Below are positions 57,914 to 62,806 of a stretch of 62,806 nt of DNA, one piece after another. The position numbers and the translations under genes are program-made. The notes below the pieces were generated by a model. The model searched no databases, was not told the origin of the DNA, and saw nothing but the letters and a program-made list of their open reading frames with translations. The DNA is taken from contig URLZ01000008.1 of assembly GCA_900548895.1 (NCBI GenBank), positions 1-62,806 on the forward strand. The letters are read 5' to 3'. The stretch comes from an uncultured Akkermansia sp. (GTDB lineage Bacteria; Verrucomicrobiota; Verrucomicrobiia; Verrucomicrobiales; Akkermansiaceae). Position 1 is the stretch's first letter; each line of letters opens with the position of its first letter.

Positions 57914-57942
57914 TTGACAACCAAGGAAGAGAGTTGCATAAC
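57914..57942 (+). promoter_or_regulatory. promoter of GYF_2-CD225 gene 3
   Basis: TTGACA (57914-57919), 17-base spacer, CATAAC (57937-57942), 5 bases to ATG. Almost the same as the promoter at 58490, with a C in place of T at the first -10 base. Confidence 0.65.
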
Positions 57943-57947
57943 ACGGT

Positions 57948-58406
57948 ATGTCCGCAGCCCCAAACCCCACCTATTACTTTCTGAACGAGCGGCAGGAGCC
58001 CGTCGGCCCCGTCACCCTTGAGACCATCGGCGCCCTCGTGAGAAGCGGACACCTGCCCGCCTCCGTCCTTGTGGCGCGGATCGGTGATGCCGCGTGGATC
58101 CCCTACAGCGCACGAAGCGCCGCCTCATTCGCCCCCGTTGAGGCTCCCGCCGACGGCCTGCCGCCCAAGCCCGCCTCCCACATGTTATGGGCCGTTGCCG
58201 TTTCCATCGCATGCTGCTTACCCTTGGGCATTGTCGCCATCATCAAGGCCGCCTCCGTCGACGGACACTATACCGCAGGGCGCTACAGCGAGGCCGTCAA
58301 AGCCTCGCGCTCCGCCGCTAAATGGTGCATCTGGGGGGGGCTTTTGGGCATGCTGGTCAGCGTCACCCTCGTGATGCTGGAGCACTGGGCAGACTCTTTG
58401 CCCTGA
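57948..58406 (+). CDS. GYF_2-CD225 fusion protein, copy 3
   Basis: 152 residues, the shortest copy: the linker is cut to about 20 residues. GYF_2 domain TYYFLNERQEPVGPVTLETI to DAAWIPYSAR; CD225 domain SHMLWAVAVSIACCLPLGIV, IIKAASVDGHYTAGRYSEAV, SAAKWCIWGG. It shares its promoter and first 20 codons closely with copy 4, and its C-terminal part with copy 2, which suggests repeated unequal exchange. Confidence 0.9.
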   Translation: MSAAPNPTYYFLNERQEPVGPVTLETIGALVRSGHLPASVLVARIGDAAWIPYSARSAASFAPVEAPADGLPPKPASHMLWAVAVSIACCLPLGIVAIIKAASVDGHYTAGRYSEAVKASRSAAKWCIWGGLLGMLVSVTLVMLEHWADSLP

Positions 58407-58489
58407 TCCCGGAGTATACAGGGGTAGACCGGCGAGGCCCGATCCCGGCGAGAGTCGCGGGAAAAAGACTTCCCCAGGACGGGGAGAGC

Positions 58490-58518
58490 TTGACAACCAA
58501 GAAAGAGAGTTGTATAAC
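58490..58518 (+). promoter_or_regulatory. promoter of GYF_2-CD225 gene 4
   Basis: TTGACA (58490-58495), 17-base spacer, TATAAC (58513-58518), 5 bases to ATG. Confidence 0.8.
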
Positions 58519-58523
58519 ACGGT

Positions 58524-59054
58524 ATGTCCTCATCCCAACTCCCTCTCTATTACTACCTGAACGAACAGCAGGAACCCGTCGGCCCCGTCACCCTTGAGAC
58601 CATCGACGCCCTCGTGAGCAGCGGACGCCTGCCCGCCTCCGTCTTTGTGGCTCGGGCCGGAGACTCCGAGTGGGTGCCCTACAGCGCATGGCGTGCCGCC
58701 GCATCCGCTCCCACTGCAACTCCTGCCCCCGGGCAGGCGCGGTCGGTCGCCCGCAAGAGCCGGGCCGGCGCCCCCTCCCTCGCGGCTCTGCCCGTCACCT
58801 CCATGGCCCCCTGCACCATGCCCAAGCCCGCCACCAACATGGTCTGGGCCATCCTGTCCACCATCTTCTGCTGCTTGCCCCTGGGCATCGTCGCCATCGT
58901 CAAGGCCGCCTCCGTCGACAGCCACTATTACGCGGGGCGCTACCTCGAGGCGATCCAAGCCTCGCGCTCCGCGGCCAACTGGAGCGCGTGGAGCGCCATC
59001 CTGAGCTTGCTGCCCTACCTCATCGGCATCTACCTCGTCGCCTTCAGCGTGTGA
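58524..59054 (+). CDS. GYF_2-CD225 fusion protein, copy 4
   Basis: 176 residues. GYF_2 domain YYYLNEQQEPVGPVTLETID to SEWVPYSAW, Ala/Pro/Arg-rich linker, CD225 domain TNMVWAILSTIFCCLPLGIV, IVKAASVDSHYYAGRYLEAI and SAANWSAWSAILSLL. The last helix ends LVAFSV. A hairpin terminator follows at about 59090-59122. Confidence 0.9.
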   Translation: MSSSQLPLYYYLNEQQEPVGPVTLETIDALVSSGRLPASVFVARAGDSEWVPYSAWRAAASAPTATPAPGQARSVARKSRAGAPSLAALPVTSMAPCTMPKPATNMVWAILSTIFCCLPLGIVAIVKAASVDSHYYAGRYLEAIQASRSAANWSAWSAILSLLPYLIGIYLVAFSV

Positions 59055-59089
59055 GGAGCTGTCGCCGAGGTTTCTCCCCGCGGCGCCCG

Positions 59090-59122
59090 GGGCTGGGAGC
59101 CGCGGGGGCGGGCTCCCAGCCC
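59090..59122 (+). terminator. hairpin after the GYF_2-CD225 array
   Basis: 12-bp stem GGGCTGGGAGCC / GGCTCCCAGCCC around a 9-base loop. No T-run on the plus strand. Confidence 0.5.
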
Positions 59123-59165
59123 GGCAAAACGCGTCGCGCAGCCCTCATAAAGCCCTGATAAGGGT

Positions 59166-59194
59166 TTGACTTTCCGACGTGCAGGGAGTATAGT
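59166..59194 (+). promoter_or_regulatory. sigma70-type promoter, near-leaderless, of ileS
   Basis: TTGACT (59166-59171), 17-base spacer, TATAGT (59189-59194), 9 bases to the ATG at 59204. No room for a T-box. Confidence 0.8.
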
Positions 59195-59203
59195 AGCGCG
59201 CGT

Positions 59204-61918
<2,715 letters not shown>

Positions 61919-61949
61919 GCCCGGCCCCTCGGCCGCCCCGCATCGCCTC

Positions 61950-61981
61950 CTCCCCCGCCGCGCCGAGCGCCGGCGGGGGAG
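61950..61981 (+). terminator. hairpin after ileS
   Basis: 11-bp stem CTCCCCCGCCG / CGGCGGGGGAG with a 10-base loop. No T-run. Confidence 0.45.
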
Positions 61982-62176
61982 GGGAAGGGAACCCGCTCCT
62001 CTCCCGCACCCGCCCCGCTCCCCCCTCTCCCACCGCAGCCCGGCCCTCCCGCAGACTTCACCCTCCCGGCCGCCTTTCCGGCCGCCTTTCGGCTCCCTCG
62101 CCCCTCGGCCCGTTGACCCCCGTTTCGCCGACCTCGGCCCCGCTGACCTCCGGCCTCCCTTCATCTCCCTCCGCCC

Positions 62177-62806
62177 ATGAGCTACCCCGTCGCCTCGCCC
62201 TCGCGCCGCAGCACCCTGCGCCTCATCCTCCTCATCGTCCTGCTCTACGTGCTCGACCAAGTGAGCAAGTGGTGGATCGTGCTCAACTTCGCCCCGCCCT
62301 ACACCCGCACCGACCACTGCTCCGTCTTCGACAGCGCCCTCGCCTGCTTTGACATCGTGCGCGTGCACAACAGCGGCGTCGCCTTCGGCCTCGGCAACGG
62401 CACCCTCTGGGCCCCCTACGTCTTCCTCGGCGTCCAGCTCGCCGCCCTCATCTTCCTCATCGTCCTCTACCGCCGCGGCTACTTCTGCACCCGTCTGCTG
62501 AAACTCGCCTGGGCCTTCATCCTCGCCGGCGTCATCGGCAACATGACGGACCGCCTCCTGCAGGGCCACTTCCTGCCCGACGCCGCCGCCTACAGCTTCT
62601 GGGAAAACCTCAGCCGCGGCTACGTCGTCGACTTCCTCGACTTCGGCTTCCCCTGGATCCCCTCCGCCGCCTTCGCCGACGGCATGTATCACTGGCCCTC
62701 CTTCAACGTCGCCGACAGCTGCGTCTGCATCGCCGCCGCCCTCTTCCTCATCGCCTCCTTCCTGCCCATGCCGCGGCGCGAAGCCGACAGCCCTGCCCCC
62801 GCGTCA
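62177..62806 (+). CDS. lspA: lipoprotein signal peptidase (signal peptidase II), partial at the window end
   Basis: At least 210 residues; no stop before the window ends. LLYVLDQVSKWW, VHNSGVAFGLGNG, the catalytic GNMTDRLLQG and FNVADSCV (second catalytic Asp) are the LspA blocks, on four membrane helices. It cleaves prolipoproteins before the lipidated Cys, as needed for the lipoproteins at 1051 and 47767. Compared with LspA of about 160 residues it has extra residues around FLPDAAAYSFWENLSRGY and FPWIPSAAFADGMYHWP, both in the periplasmic loop region. Confidence 0.93.
   Translation, partial: MSYPVASPSRRSTLRLILLIVLLYVLDQVSKWWIVLNFAPPYTRTDHCSVFDSALACFDIVRVHNSGVAFGLGNGTLWAPYVFLGVQLAALIFLIVLYRRGYFCTRLLKLAWAFILAGVIGNMTDRLLQGHFLPDAAAYSFWENLSRGYVVDFLDFGFPWIPSAAFADGMYHWPSFNVADSCVCIAAALFLIASFLPMPRREADSPAPAS

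Overview
This is a GC-rich bacterial chromosome segment of about 62.8 kb, with no rRNA or tRNA genes, no CRISPR array, no phage and no complete insertion sequence. The best phylum guess is Verrucomicrobiota or another member of the PVC group. Grounds are a very long GreA-type elongation factor (651 residues, as in chlamydiae), secreted CBM9-type and formylglycine-sulfatase glycan enzymes, GYF_2-CD225 fusion proteins, and almost no Shine-Dalgarno signals. This placement is an inference, because no marker could be compared by search.

Layout. 1-7 kb: SAM methyltransferase, amidase lipoprotein, leuB, a sulfatase with a PA14-like tail and a YghZ-type aldo/keto reductase. 7-10.7 kb (minus): long GreA, CBM9-like protein, LemA-like protein. 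10.7-20.6 kb: a surface-glycan region with a family 2 glycosyltransferase, OafA-type acyltransferase, PP-loop/zinc protein, polysaccharide pyruvyl transferase, a glycosyltransferase remnant and an amber-interrupted glycosyltransferase; rpoA-rplQ sits inside it. 20.6-32.6 kb (minus): hpt, U32 protein, porin, histidine kinase/receiver pair, DASS carrier, CBM9/TIM-barrel secreted enzyme, Sel1 protein. 32.9-35.3 kb: a second pyruvyl transferase/PP-loop pair. 35.5-41.5 kb (minus): clpB, exonuclease, trmL, undecaprenyl-phosphate sugar transferase, IF-1-like protein. 41.8-62.8 kb (plus): frameshifted EamA carrier, alaS, pssA, lipoprotein, YeaD, YdcF/SanA, MenD-like enzyme, an overlapping pair of U32-like proteins followed by metK, DUF2752 protein, four tandem GYF_2-CD225 genes, ileS and lspA (runs off the end).

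How genes work together. Surface-glycan synthesis is the main accessory theme: two unlinked copies of a pyruvyl-transferase plus PP-loop/Cys4 module, glycosyltransferases, an O-acyltransferase and a polyprenyl-phosphate sugar transferase. Housekeeping genes are scattered singly, each usually with its own promoter.

The most notable signals are: (1) the repeated pyruvyl transferase/PP-loop module; (2) the ATGA-overlapping U32-like pair with metK, next to a MenD-like enzyme lacking the usual SPGSRS arginine; (3) the GYF_2-CD225 array in which each gene has its own nearly identical promoter; (4) sigma70-type promoters whose -10 box ends only 5-12 bases before the start codon at about 16 genes, predicting leaderless or nearly leaderless mRNAs; (5) a degenerate 23-base periodic array of about 14 units upstream of pssA.
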